Assembly (NCBI RefSeq): GCF_001654845.1
Contig: NZ_LXES01000045.1
Coordinates: 1-64,000 of the forward strand
DNA length: 64,000 nt
Direction of reading: 5' to 3'
Origin: Enterobacter soli ATCC BAA-2102
GTDB lineage: Bacteria; Pseudomonadota; Gammaproteobacteria; Enterobacterales; Enterobacteriaceae
In this document: positions 1 through 7,943 of the stretch, in pieces
Layout: every line of letters begins with the position of its first letter
Numbering within the stretch: the first letter of the stretch is position 1
Position numbers and translations under genes: made by a program
Notes under the pieces: model-generated
What the model saw: only the letters and a program-made list of their open reading frames with translations
Database searches by the model: none
What the model was told of the DNA's origin: nothing

Positions 1-8
1 CCCGGGTC

Positions 9-38
9 GCCAGGGTGGTGGCGGTGAGCCACCCTGGC
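9..38. repeat. Perfect 10-bp-stem hairpin at window edge
   Basis: GCCAGGGTGG at 9-18 pairs perfectly with CCACCCTGGC at 29-38 across a 10-base loop. No T-run follows on either strand, so it is not a standard terminator. The gene to the left lies outside the window, so its role cannot be assigned. Confidence 0.5.
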
Positions 39-114
39 ACGTTCACGTGTTATGGGGTGACAGAGTAGCAAGGAACGTAAAGTGAACGGAATGACCACCT
101 GAGCTGTATGTTCC

Positions 115-159
115 CCCTCACCCCAACCCTCTCCCACAGGGAGAGGGCCGGGGTGAGGG
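115..159. repeat. Interspersed inverted repeat (CCCTCACCCC type)
   Basis: CCCTCACCCC (115-124) and CCCTCTCCC are mirrored by GGGAGAGGG and GGGGTGAGGG (150-159), making a long GC-rich hairpin. This 'ccctcaccc-aaccctctccc' pattern is a familiar short intergenic repeat in many gammaproteobacterial genomes. Here it lies just downstream of the methyltransferase gene on the minus strand and may end its transcript or stabilise the mRNA. The repeat assignment is from memory; copy number elsewhere in the genome is unknown. Confidence 0.6.
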
Positions 160-178
160 TATCAGGCCGCACAGACCT

Positions 179-838
179 TCACCCATTCACCATCGCCAGC
201 GTAAACCCATCCCACCCCTTAACCCCCACCGTTTGCAACGCGGTGGCGGTTAAACGTGGGTTATCCCCAATCATCTCAATAAACCGTCGCACACCCTGTA
301 CACGCGCGTCGTCGCTTTGCCCGTTAATCACTTCGCCGTCGCGTACCACGTTATCGCCGATAATCAACGTGCCCGGGCGGGAATAGTGCAGCGCCCACTC
401 CAGATAACCCGGGTTATTTGGCTTGTCGGCATCAATAAAGATCAGATCAAACGGCAGAACATCACCCAGCTTTTCAAGTGATGTCAGCGCAGGGCCTTCA
501 ATCAAGGTGATACGCGTGTCCAGACCTGCCAGATGAATATTCTGTCGGGCGACATCGGCATGTGTCGGGTCTGCTTCCAGGGTGATGAGCTGCCCGTCAG
601 CTGGCAGGGCGCGCGCCATCCAGATTGAACTGTATGCACCCAGAGTGCCGATTTCCAGAACACGCCTTGCCTGCGTCATACGGACAAACAGCGCCAGAAG
701 TTGTCCCTGATTGGCGGCGACATCATGTTCCGGTAGACCAGCGCGTTTATTGTTTACAAGTACCTGCTGGAGCACGTCGTCCTGAGGGATAAGACAAGAA
801 ATCATGAAATTATCTACGGCAGACCACTGTTGTTGCAT
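179..838 (-). CDS. SAM-dependent O-methyltransferase
   Basis: A 219-residue class I methyltransferase of the catechol/caffeoyl-CoA O-methyltransferase type (COG4122-like). The SAM site is visible as RVLEIGTLGAYSS near residues 59-71, an acidic residue follows in LITLEAD, and FDLIFIDADK near 131-140 carries the metal-binding Asp typical of cation-dependent members. The family methylates small hydroxylated acceptors, but the substrate cannot be read from sequence. It has no signal peptide, so it should be cytoplasmic. It stands alone, downstream of the efflux operon on the same strand with a REP element between, so co-transcription is uncertain. Confidence 0.85.
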   Translation of the reverse strand: MQQQWSAVDNFMISCLIPQDDVLQQVLVNNKRAGLPEHDVAANQGQLLALFVRMTQARRVLEIGTLGAYSSIWMARALPADGQLITLEADPTHADVARQNIHLAGLDTRITLIEGPALTSLEKLGDVLPFDLIFIDADKPNNPGYLEWALHYSRPGTLIIGDNVVRDGEVINGQSDDARVQGVRRFIEMIGDNPRLTATALQTVGVKGWDGFTLAMVNG

Positions 839-890
839 AGATTGACTCCTGAGGGGTAATCACCGGTTGGCCCGGTCTACGGGGCGATAT

Positions 891-921
891 GTAGGCCCGG
901 TAAGCAAAGCGCCACCGGGCA
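891..921. repeat. REP-like palindrome
   Basis: GTAGGCCCGGTAAGC and GCGCCACCGGGCA form an imperfect hairpin of the enterobacterial REP type. It sits between the efflux lipoprotein gene and the methyltransferase gene. Confidence 0.7.
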
Positions 922-926
922 GGTTT

Positions 927-2306
927 TCAGGCACTGACCCATCCGCCGCCCAGCGCTTTATACAAATCTATCTGCGCCAGCAGCAGGTTATTTTTTACCT
1001 GCACCACACTCGTTTGTACCGAGAACAACGTTCGCTGAGCATCCAGCACATCCAGATAGGAAGAATAGCCGTTGTTATAGCGGTTTTGCGCGATCCGTAA
1101 CGTTTCCTGCGCCACATCCTGCTGCGCCTGAAGCTCTGTCAACTGTTCCTGATAGCGCGTAATCGCATCCAGACTGTCGTTCACCTCGCGAAAGGCGTTA
1201 CGCACCGTCTGTTCATAGCCGTACAGCGCCTGGTTGCGCTGCGACTGGGAAATATCAACCTGGGCATTCAGCGCCTGGCGGTTAAGGATAGGGGCCAGAA
1301 TACTGCCGCCCACGCTCCAGAGTTGCAGTGGGTTATCCAGCAGGCCGGATAATGTACGATCCTGAATCGATCCGCTGGCCGTCAGGTTGATCGACGGCAG
1401 CAGGCTGGCACGTGAGGCGGCAAGAGTGGCGTCGGAAGCAAGAAGCTGTCGTTCGGCCTCCACAATGTCCGGACGGCGGTTGAGTAATGTTGAGGGCAGT
1501 TGTGAGGGCAAGTGCAGCGGCGTAAGAGATTCAAAATTCTCGCTGCGCGCCACGCTGCCAGGGTTACTGCCAAGCAACAGGCTCAGGGCGTTTTCCTGCT
1601 GCGCAATCTGGTGCTGCAAAAGCGGGACCTGCGCCCGCGTCGAGCGTAGCTCCGAATCCGACTGCATCAACTCCAGCCGCGAGCTGTAGCCTGTCTGATA
1701 CTGTCGGGTTGCCAGTTTAAAGGCCTGTTCACGGGATTTCAGCGTGTCTTCAGTCACGCGAAGCTGTTCATCAAGAGACAACAGGGTGACATAACCCGAT
1801 GCCACCGACGAGGCCACGGTCAGGTCGGCTGCGGCGGCCGCCGCTTTTTGTGCCTCAAGAGAGGCTTCAGCTGCTCTGGCGGTACTGCGATTCACTCCCC
1901 AGAGATCCACATCATAACTGGCAGTGAGGCTACCTTTATACAGCGTGCTGTAGATGGGCAGCCCGGTCGCGGCAGACTGCGAACGCGCCCGCGCACCGGT
2001 CACACCGGCATCCAGCGACGGGAACAGGCTACCGTCGGCTGCGTAGACGCGCGCCTGATATTCGTTAATGCGCTCGCGGGCAATTAATACATCACTGTTA
2101 TTCTTCAGTGCTTCATCGACATAGCGGTTCAGATGACTGTCGTGAAAATTGCGCCACCAGAGCTGCTCCGCCGGGCTGGCGGGGCCGGCTTCAGCACGCC
2201 ACTGGGAAGGGATGTGCAGTGACGATTTGGCCGGGGCGACATCTACGGACTGGCAGCCTGCCAGCAGTAAAGCCAGCAGCAAACCTGCAATCGGGCGAAG
2301 CGTCAT
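927..2306 (-). CDS. Efflux outer-membrane lipoprotein, NodT/OprM family
   Basis: A 459-residue outer-membrane factor. It starts with a lipoprotein signal (lipobox LLAGC near residues 14-18) and contains two OEP repeats with the usual heptad-rich alpha-barrel helices (NRRPDIVEAERQLLAS near 277; NRYNNGYSSYLDVLDAQRTL near the C-terminus). Trimers of this family form the exit duct for tripartite drug pumps. Its ATG overlaps the stop of the HlyD gene by 4 bp, so it is the last gene of a pump-adaptor-duct operon. Substrate unknown. The family is sure; a specific name is not. Confidence 0.9.
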   Translation of the reverse strand: MTLRPIAGLLLALLLAGCQSVDVAPAKSSLHIPSQWRAEAGPASPAEQLWWRNFHDSHLNRYVDEALKNNSDVLIARERINEYQARVYAADGSLFPSLDAGVTGARARSQSAATGLPIYSTLYKGSLTASYDVDLWGVNRSTARAAEASLEAQKAAAAAADLTVASSVASGYVTLLSLDEQLRVTEDTLKSREQAFKLATRQYQTGYSSRLELMQSDSELRSTRAQVPLLQHQIAQQENALSLLLGSNPGSVARSENFESLTPLHLPSQLPSTLLNRRPDIVEAERQLLASDATLAASRASLLPSINLTASGSIQDRTLSGLLDNPLQLWSVGGSILAPILNRQALNAQVDISQSQRNQALYGYEQTVRNAFREVNDSLDAITRYQEQLTELQAQQDVAQETLRIAQNRYNNGYSSYLDVLDAQRTLFSVQTSVVQVKNNLLLAQIDLYKALGGGWVSA

Positions 2307-3385
2307 TGTTTCGCCTCCCGGGTGTCGATGGTCACCTGCACGGACATCCCTGGGCGTAATAACGCCGACTCTTCAGGTTTGCCGAGTACCTCGATGCGCA
2401 CCGGAATACGCTGGGCAATCTTCACAAAGTTACCCGTGGCGTTATCCGGCGTAATGGCGCTGAATTCGACACCCGTAGCCGGAGAGATGCTTTCAACCCG
2501 GCCCTGATAGGCCTTGCCGTTTAAGGCATCGACGGTGAATTTCACCGATTGCCCAACACGAAGGTTCGCCAGCTGCGTCTCTTTGATGTTGGCAATCACC
2601 CAGTGCTGCGGCGGAACCAGCGTGGTGAGGTGCGTGCCTGCGGTGACATAGGCCCCCAGGCGCACGGCGATTTGCCCAAGCTGCCCGTCGCGCGGGGCGA
2701 CGATGCGAGTGTTTTGCAGGTCGATTTGCGCCAGCTCAAGGGCGGCTTTGGCGTTCTCGACATCGGCTTCCAGCGATCCGCGATTGACGATCACCGTCTG
2801 CAAATCCTGACGCGACATCTCAAGCGTTGCTTTTGCCTGGTCGATATCCGCACTGCCTTGTGCAGCGCTCGCCAGCGCGGCATCGCGTTCACGAATGGAG
2901 AGCGAGCCGTCTGCCGTTAAATCCTTCACGCGCTTTAAATCTGCCTGGGTCTTCAGGCTCTGGGCGCGGGCGTTTTTCAGCGCCGCATCGTTACGTGCAA
3001 TCACCGCCTCGGCGCTTTTACGCTGTTGCAGGTTGTTATTCAGCGCGGCAATTTTCATCGCCAGCTGTGCCTGCGCCTGATGCACGCGCTGGCGATAAAT
3101 GCGGTCATCAATTTGCAACAGCAGGTCGCCTTTTTTGACCTGCACAAAGTCCTGTACCTTCACTTCGGTGATATAGCCGTTCACCTGCGGGCTGATAAAG
3201 GTTGTCTGGCCGCGCACGTAGGCGTTATCGGTAAACTGCGAGCTGCGCGTAAATGGCGGCAACTGCCAGGCATACAGGATAACCAAAACCCCGACGATGC
3301 CGATGGCCGCCGCGGTAAAAACAGAAACAATGCGCACATTTTTGCGGGTATTCGCCTGCCCGCTGGCGGCATCCTGCTGACTCAT
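2303..3385 (-). CDS. HlyD/EmrA-type membrane-fusion adaptor
   Basis: A 360-residue periplasmic adaptor anchored by one N-terminal transmembrane segment (residues about 20-43). Biotinyl-lipoyl halves flank a long coiled-coil hairpin (about 90-215, rich in Ala/Gln/Lys). VNGYITEVKVQDFVQVKKGD and IVAPRDGQLGQIAVRLGAYV are the two typical lipoyl-half signatures. It joins the inner-membrane MFS pump to the outer-membrane factor. A GGAG lies 7 nt before the ATG. It follows the pump gene by 33 bp and overlaps the next gene by 4 bp, so the three are one operon. Confidence 0.92.
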   Translation of the reverse strand: MSQQDAASGQANTRKNVRIVSVFTAAAIGIVGVLVILYAWQLPPFTRSSQFTDNAYVRGQTTFISPQVNGYITEVKVQDFVQVKKGDLLLQIDDRIYRQRVHQAQAQLAMKIAALNNNLQQRKSAEAVIARNDAALKNARAQSLKTQADLKRVKDLTADGSLSIRERDAALASAAQGSADIDQAKATLEMSRQDLQTVIVNRGSLEADVENAKAALELAQIDLQNTRIVAPRDGQLGQIAVRLGAYVTAGTHLTTLVPPQHWVIANIKETQLANLRVGQSVKFTVDALNGKAYQGRVESISPATGVEFSAITPDNATGNFVKIAQRIPVRIEVLGKPEESALLRPGMSVQVTIDTREAKQ

Positions 3386-3418
3386 AACATCTCCAGAAAC
3401 ATCATTTGTTTATCTCAA

Positions 3419-5071
3419 TTATTTGTTACCAGTGGCTTTTTTCAATGCCATACGGGCGGTGATGCGCAGGCGCAACAAGCGCCATAAAATCCACACCAGC
3501 GTGGCGGCGGCAATGCTCGCCGTGAGCAGGTAAGTGTCGTTGTACGCCAGAATGTTTGCCTCAAGCGTTGTGACCGTCTGAAGTTGGGTAATCGCCTGTG
3601 TGCCCAGTAAGGCGCTGTCGCCGATTTGGCTTTGGTACAACTGGCTGTAAGCCTGAATACGGTCGTTGACCAGTGGGTTAAGTGTAGTGAGCTGGTCGGC
3701 AAGCAGGCTGGAGTGATATTTCTCGCGCCAGGTCTGGAAGGTCCCCAGAATGGCGGAGCCTAACAAGCCACCGATGTTCTGACTCATGCCGAACAGCACC
3801 GAAAAACTGACCAGATTACGCGGGTCGGCAATTACGCCGCCAATTCCCGCCAGCATCGCCGGTGCCAGGAAAAATGCGCTGCCAAAGCCTAAAAGGAACT
3901 GGCTCAGCATCAGCTGATCCGGGCGGGTAAGATTAGTGGACTGGCTGTCCAGTAAAGACGCGACTATCATCAGCACCAGCGAGGTGATAATCGGCCAGGC
4001 AAGCTTAGTGGGCTTGATTGTCAGGCAACTGGCAGCAATCCCACATCCGATCCCGGCAAAAATGGACCATGCCAGATGCGTCATCTGTTCGTTTTGCAGA
4101 CCGACGTACTGGAGCCAGCCGATCACCCCAGTGTTCTGTTCCGCCAGCACAATGCGGATCAGCAGCATAATCAGCCCCAGGCGAACAATACTGCCGCTCG
4201 AGAGCCAGCGGGTGTTGAGCAAAGGGTTGCTGCGGTTATGTTCGAAAACGATCGCTGACACAATAAGCACCAGCGACAACGCCAGCGACCAGCCGATCCA
4301 CGGCGCTTCAAACCACCAGTCGAGACGGCCTAAAGAGAGCACGGCACACAGCAACGCCATCCCCGGAGCAAGCAGGATAAAGGTAATAAAATCCTTTTTT
4401 TCAAAGACCTTTTTGCGATCGCCTGGCGGGAGTTTCAGCGCCATCACGCAGGCCAGGGATATCAGCGCCAGGCCAAGCTCGAAGAAATAGAGACCGCGCC
4501 ACTCATCCAGCTGTAGCAGCTCGGTAGAGAAGAGGCGGGCAATCGGGATGGCGAGTGACGAGCCGGTGATGCCGATGGTCAGCGCTTTCAGGCGATGCTT
4601 CGCGGGCCAGGCCTGGATCTGGTAGTAAATCCCCAGAGAACTGAGCGCGGCAGCCACCATGCCGTGCGCGGCGCGCACCATTAGCGCAGAGCTGAGGTCG
4701 TTCACAAACAGGTGGAAAAATGTCACCAGCACATACAGCACCAGAAACCCTTCGGTAAACGCCCGCAGACCGTACTGTTGGCGAAATTTCACCAGCAGCA
4801 GGTTGATGGAAACATTGGTCATGACGTACACGGCCGGCAGCCAGGCGATTTCGGTCGACCAGGCGGCAAACGTACCTTGTAAGTTCTGCAAGTTGGCAGT
4901 GACAACCGCATTTCCCAGAGCCCCGGTCAAACAGACCAGTAAACCGACAACACCATAAGCAATACGCCGGGGCGTGCTGTGGATCGGCGTAGAGGGTGAA
5001 CCCAGCAGGGCGGGTTTCTCGTGTGGCTGCCACTCGCGAGGAGCATAAGGATCGCGTTGAGGCAGGCGCAT
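3419..5071 (-). CDS. MFS drug pump, DHA2 (14-TM, EmrB-like) family
   Basis: A 550-residue polytopic membrane protein with about 14 hydrophobic segments, the size of EmrB/QacA-type proton-driven exporters. The N-terminal 35 residues are hydrophilic and proline-rich. It is the first gene of an operon with a HlyD adaptor and an OprM-type duct, so it should work as a tripartite pump across both membranes. The canonical motif A is weak (it reads NLLLVKFRQQYGLR), as in other divergent DHA2 members. Substrate cannot be inferred. An operator-like dyad lies 62 bp upstream and no dedicated regulator adjoins. Confidence 0.88.
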   Translation of the reverse strand: MRLPQRDPYAPREWQPHEKPALLGSPSTPIHSTPRRIAYGVVGLLVCLTGALGNAVVTANLQNLQGTFAAWSTEIAWLPAVYVMTNVSINLLLVKFRQQYGLRAFTEGFLVLYVLVTFFHLFVNDLSSALMVRAAHGMVAAALSSLGIYYQIQAWPAKHRLKALTIGITGSSLAIPIARLFSTELLQLDEWRGLYFFELGLALISLACVMALKLPPGDRKKVFEKKDFITFILLAPGMALLCAVLSLGRLDWWFEAPWIGWSLALSLVLIVSAIVFEHNRSNPLLNTRWLSSGSIVRLGLIMLLIRIVLAEQNTGVIGWLQYVGLQNEQMTHLAWSIFAGIGCGIAASCLTIKPTKLAWPIITSLVLMIVASLLDSQSTNLTRPDQLMLSQFLLGFGSAFFLAPAMLAGIGGVIADPRNLVSFSVLFGMSQNIGGLLGSAILGTFQTWREKYHSSLLADQLTTLNPLVNDRIQAYSQLYQSQIGDSALLGTQAITQLQTVTTLEANILAYNDTYLLTASIAAATLVWILWRLLRLRITARMALKKATGNK

Positions 5072-5133
5072 AACTTCGTTTACCTTTGGAAAAGTTGAAT
5101 AGTTAGTGGGCTAATGATTCTACGTCTGACGCA

Positions 5134-5158
5134 AATCATAATTCAAGTGAATATGATT
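5134..5158. promoter_or_regulatory. Candidate operator upstream of efflux operon
   Basis: AATCAT-A-ATTCA at 5134-5145 is mirrored by TGAAT-ATGATT at 5148-5158, a dyad with one unpaired base. It lies between the divergent-facing ends of the efflux operon promoter and the downstream permease gene. The regulator is unknown; some resemblance to a Fur-type AT-rich site is only suggestive. Confidence 0.4.
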
Positions 5159-5194
5159 ATCGTATGTTAATTGTTTGTTGATTGGGCGGGTAAG

Positions 5195-5223
5195 GAAAAA
5201 GAGCGGCCCGCGAGAGGGGCCGC
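5195..5223 (-). terminator. Rho-independent terminator of the MHS permease gene
   Basis: Read on the minus strand, GCGGCCC and GGGCCGC form a 7-bp stem followed by TCTTTTTCC, directly after the permease stop codon. Confidence 0.8.
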
Positions 5224-5230
5224 CTGAGGA

Positions 5231-6550
5231 TCACATCTCGTTGGGTTGCGCCTGGATAGACGGGCCACGTTTCACGCGGCTGGCACAGAAGATTGCAATC
5301 AATGAAATCACTACGGTGACAGCCAGATACCAGGCCACTGGCACCCAGTCACCATCGTATTTCGCCAGCAGACCGGTGGCGATCAGCGGGGCAGTACCAC
5401 CCGCCAGCGCAGCACCTAACTGATAACCCAGCGTTATACCCGTGTAGCGGACGTTGGCACTGAAAATTTCAGAACACAGGGTGCCCAGCACGGCGGTCAC
5501 CGGTGCCCACAACACGCCAAAGGCGATAACTGTGGCAGTCACAATGCCCCAGGTTGTGCCGGTGTTGAGTAACATAAACCACGGCACGATAAACAAGCCG
5601 AGGATAAAGACGCTCACCGCATACATCCGCTGACGACCAATTTTGTCAGACAACAGCCCCATTAGCGGGATCATGATGGTTGCCACCAGTGCGCCCAGCG
5701 TGACTGCCTCCAGAGCCTGAGATTTCTGGAAGGTCAGGGTGGTGGTGGCGTAGCTGACCACGAAGGTGGAGAAAATATAGAACGGTGCCGTCTCGACAAC
5801 CTTCAGTCCGGCGGCGATCAGCACTTCGCGCCAGTGGTGTTTCAGCGTCTCGCGCAGCGGCGCTTTGGCAACCTGGCCCGATTTTTTCACCTTTTTAAAA
5901 TCAGGCGTTTCGTCGATATCTTTACGGATCCACAGGCCAATCAGCACCAGCACGGAGCTTAACAGGAACGGAATACGCCAGCCCCAGGAGAGGAAATCCT
6001 CTTCGCTGAACAGTGTCATCAGCGACACGATAAAGGTCGCCATCAGCATTCCGATGGTCACGCCTGCCTGCGGAATACTGCCGAAGAAACCTTTGCGTTT
6101 TTCCGGTGCATATTCGTAAGCCAGCAACAGCGCGCCACCCCATTCGCCGCCGATCCCCATCCCCTGAATAATACGCATCAGGATCAGCAGAGCAGGCGCC
6201 CACATGCCAATCATCTCGTAGGTCGGCAGCAGGCCAATCATCACGGTTGCACCTCCCATTAGCGACAGGGTTAACACCAGTGTCTTTTTACGCCCGATAC
6301 GGTCCCCGATGTGGGCGAAGATAACGCCGCCAATAGGGCGGATGAAAAAGGTTAATGAGAATGAAAGATAGGAAAGAATCAATCCAATGACCGGGTCGAC
6401 CATCGGGAAGAAGATCTTGTTAAACACCAGTGCGGCTGCCGTGCCGTAGAGAAAATAGTCAAACCATTCAATGGCACTGCCGGTGAGGCTCGCGATTAAG
6501 ACTTTTTTGTTTTTTCGTAATACTGTCGTCGTACTTTCATGTTGTGTCAT
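5231..6550 (-). CDS. MHS-family MFS transporter (YhjE/ShiA-like)
   Basis: A 439-residue, 12-TM major facilitator of the metabolite:H+ symporter branch. It shows AIEWFDYFLYGTAAAL in TM1, GDRIGRKKTL (motif A, loop 2-3) and GIGGEWGGA in TM4, all hallmarks of proton-linked organic-acid importers such as ShiA, KgtP and YhjE. The substrate is not determined. An upstream in-frame TTG at 6568 would add six residues, but the ATG at 6550 has GGGG about 10 nt before it and is preferred. It is monocistronic with its own terminator. A perfect 16-bp dyad lies 136 bp upstream. Confidence 0.87.
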   Translation of the reverse strand: MTQHESTTTVLRKNKKVLIASLTGSAIEWFDYFLYGTAAALVFNKIFFPMVDPVIGLILSYLSFSLTFFIRPIGGVIFAHIGDRIGRKKTLVLTLSLMGGATVMIGLLPTYEMIGMWAPALLILMRIIQGMGIGGEWGGALLLAYEYAPEKRKGFFGSIPQAGVTIGMLMATFIVSLMTLFSEEDFLSWGWRIPFLLSSVLVLIGLWIRKDIDETPDFKKVKKSGQVAKAPLRETLKHHWREVLIAAGLKVVETAPFYIFSTFVVSYATTTLTFQKSQALEAVTLGALVATIMIPLMGLLSDKIGRQRMYAVSVFILGLFIVPWFMLLNTGTTWGIVTATVIAFGVLWAPVTAVLGTLCSEIFSANVRYTGITLGYQLGAALAGGTAPLIATGLLAKYDGDWVPVAWYLAVTVVISLIAIFCASRVKRGPSIQAQPNEM

Positions 6551-6941
6551 GACTACTAACCCCGCCAAGTAGATGATGAAAGAGGTGTCACCTGGCGCGC
6601 TTCAGGTGCAACCTGTAGAAAGTAAAAGGTTGTGAAATTGTTAAGCAACTTAGAGTTGGATGTTGAATTTGGCAAGCGGTGAGGGTCTGACACTGGTCAG
6701 ATCACGGCGAAATAAGCAGCGCCTGGTGCTTTTATTAGCAACATGAGTGGCATGATCTTTTGTATACATTGTCACTAAAAGCATAAAATGCAGGTGCAAC
6801 CCGCCGATTTTTGGATGTTTCTGGTTATTTCAGAAAGATGACAGATCGAGTGAGTTTTGCTGTCCCTGCTTTCAGAGTGCTCCTCTGTTTTGTCAGGAAA
6901 AAACCGCTACCCTGAACAGAAAAGCGCATAAGGAGTACACA
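6551..6941. promoter_or_regulatory. 391-bp divergent intergenic region with operator-like dyad
   Basis: This region separates the MHS permease and ydcF promoters. TCTGAC-ACTG-GTCAGA at 6686-6701 is a perfect 6+4+6 dyad, and one flank extends it with one mismatch (GGTCTGAC against GTCAGATC). A second small palindrome, TGTATACA, lies near 6760. Both look like GntR/FadR-type operator shapes, but no regulator gene is adjacent. No small gene is visible here. Confidence 0.45.
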
Positions 6942-7745
6942 ATGAATCGGGCGATCTTTCCGTGTTTGCCGGACGACACACTGGCCGCAGTCAACACCGT
7001 GGGTGAATGGCTGGCGCAGGATGATGTCGGAACGCGCGAAGCGGCGCAGAACGTTGATTTTGTGGTGCTGGCGGGAAATGCGGTCATCCCGACCATTGAT
7101 GCTGCCTGTCGGTTTGCCGCGGCAATAAATGTCCCGTTGTTAATTAGCGGTGGGATCGGCCATTCCACGTCGTTTCTGTATGCCGGGATTGCGCATCACC
7201 CTCGCTACCACACTATTGCCACCACGGGCAGGGCGGAAGCCACCATCCTCGCTGATGTGGCGCGCCAGTTCTGGCAGGTTCCGCGTGAGAATATCCGGGT
7301 TGACGATCAGTCAACTAACTGTGGCGAAAATGCCCGCTTTAGCTGGAATATGATGAAGCAGCAGCTCCCTCTGGCTGAGCATGTGCTGGTGGTTCAGGAT
7401 CCGACGATGCAACGACGCACAATGGCGACCTTTGCCCGCGTCTGCCGCGATGAGCCGGTTTCTCCGCAATGGATTAGCCACCCGGGATTTATCCCGCAGC
7501 TGCAAAACAGCGATAAGGGGCTGGTATTCAGCGGTGGTGGCGAAGGCGTGTGGCCTGTCGACCGCTATTTGTCGCTGGTACTGGGAGAGCTGCCCCGGCT
7601 ATTTGATGATGCCAACGGATATGGCCCTGCCGGACGTGACTTTATCGCGCACGTTGATTTCCCTTATGCGGTACTCAGGGCATGGGAGACGTTACGCCGT
7701 GACACCATTCTGACCGACGCCCTGACCAGCCGCTCGCTTATCTAA
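6942..7745 (+). CDS. ydcF: YdcF, DUF218 / SanA-ElyC family protein
   Basis: A 267-residue protein that closely matches E. coli YdcF in length and motifs: VILAGNAV-like start, LLISGGIGHSTSFLY, TTGRAEATILADVARQFW, DQSTNCGENARFS and VVQDPTMQRRTMATF. The family has a Rossmann-like fold; E. coli YdcF has been reported to bind S-adenosylmethionine, but its reaction is not established. There is no signal peptide. A GGAG (AAGGAGTACACA) precedes the ATG. It lies upstream of aldA exactly as in E. coli, with a terminator between. Confidence 0.92.
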   Translation: MNRAIFPCLPDDTLAAVNTVGEWLAQDDVGTREAAQNVDFVVLAGNAVIPTIDAACRFAAAINVPLLISGGIGHSTSFLYAGIAHHPRYHTIATTGRAEATILADVARQFWQVPRENIRVDDQSTNCGENARFSWNMMKQQLPLAEHVLVVQDPTMQRRTMATFARVCRDEPVSPQWISHPGFIPQLQNSDKGLVFSGGGEGVWPVDRYLSLVLGELPRLFDDANGYGPAGRDFIAHVDFPYAVLRAWETLRRDTILTDALTSRSLI

Positions 7746-7750
7746 CCTTA

Positions 7751-7790
7751 TGCCCGTTTGCGCAGGGTTTTCCGCAAACGGGCAATTTAT
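7751..7790 (+). terminator. Terminator after ydcF
   Basis: GCCCGTTTGCG pairs with CGCAAACGGGC, followed by AATTTATG, 6 bp after the ydcF stop. The T-run is short. Confidence 0.65.
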
Positions 7791-7833
7791 GTTGCCAATT
7801 TGTAATTATAAAAATCTGCTGACGCGATTCTTT

Positions 7834-7849
7834 TATGAGATATCTCACA
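7834..7849 (+). promoter_or_regulatory. CRP-binding site upstream of aldA
   Basis: TATGA-GATATC-TCACA matches the CRP consensus TGTGA-N6-TCACA in nine of ten bases, 95 bp before the aldA start. This fits the known catabolite control of aldA in E. coli. The match is seen; function is inferred. Confidence 0.7.
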
Positions 7850-7943
7850 AAAACAGCGCGATAGGGTAGGAATGCTGCACTGTGATTGTAGTTTTTAACA
7901 ATAAATTTACTTGTCAAAAACAGTGTAATTACAGGAGCAGGTC

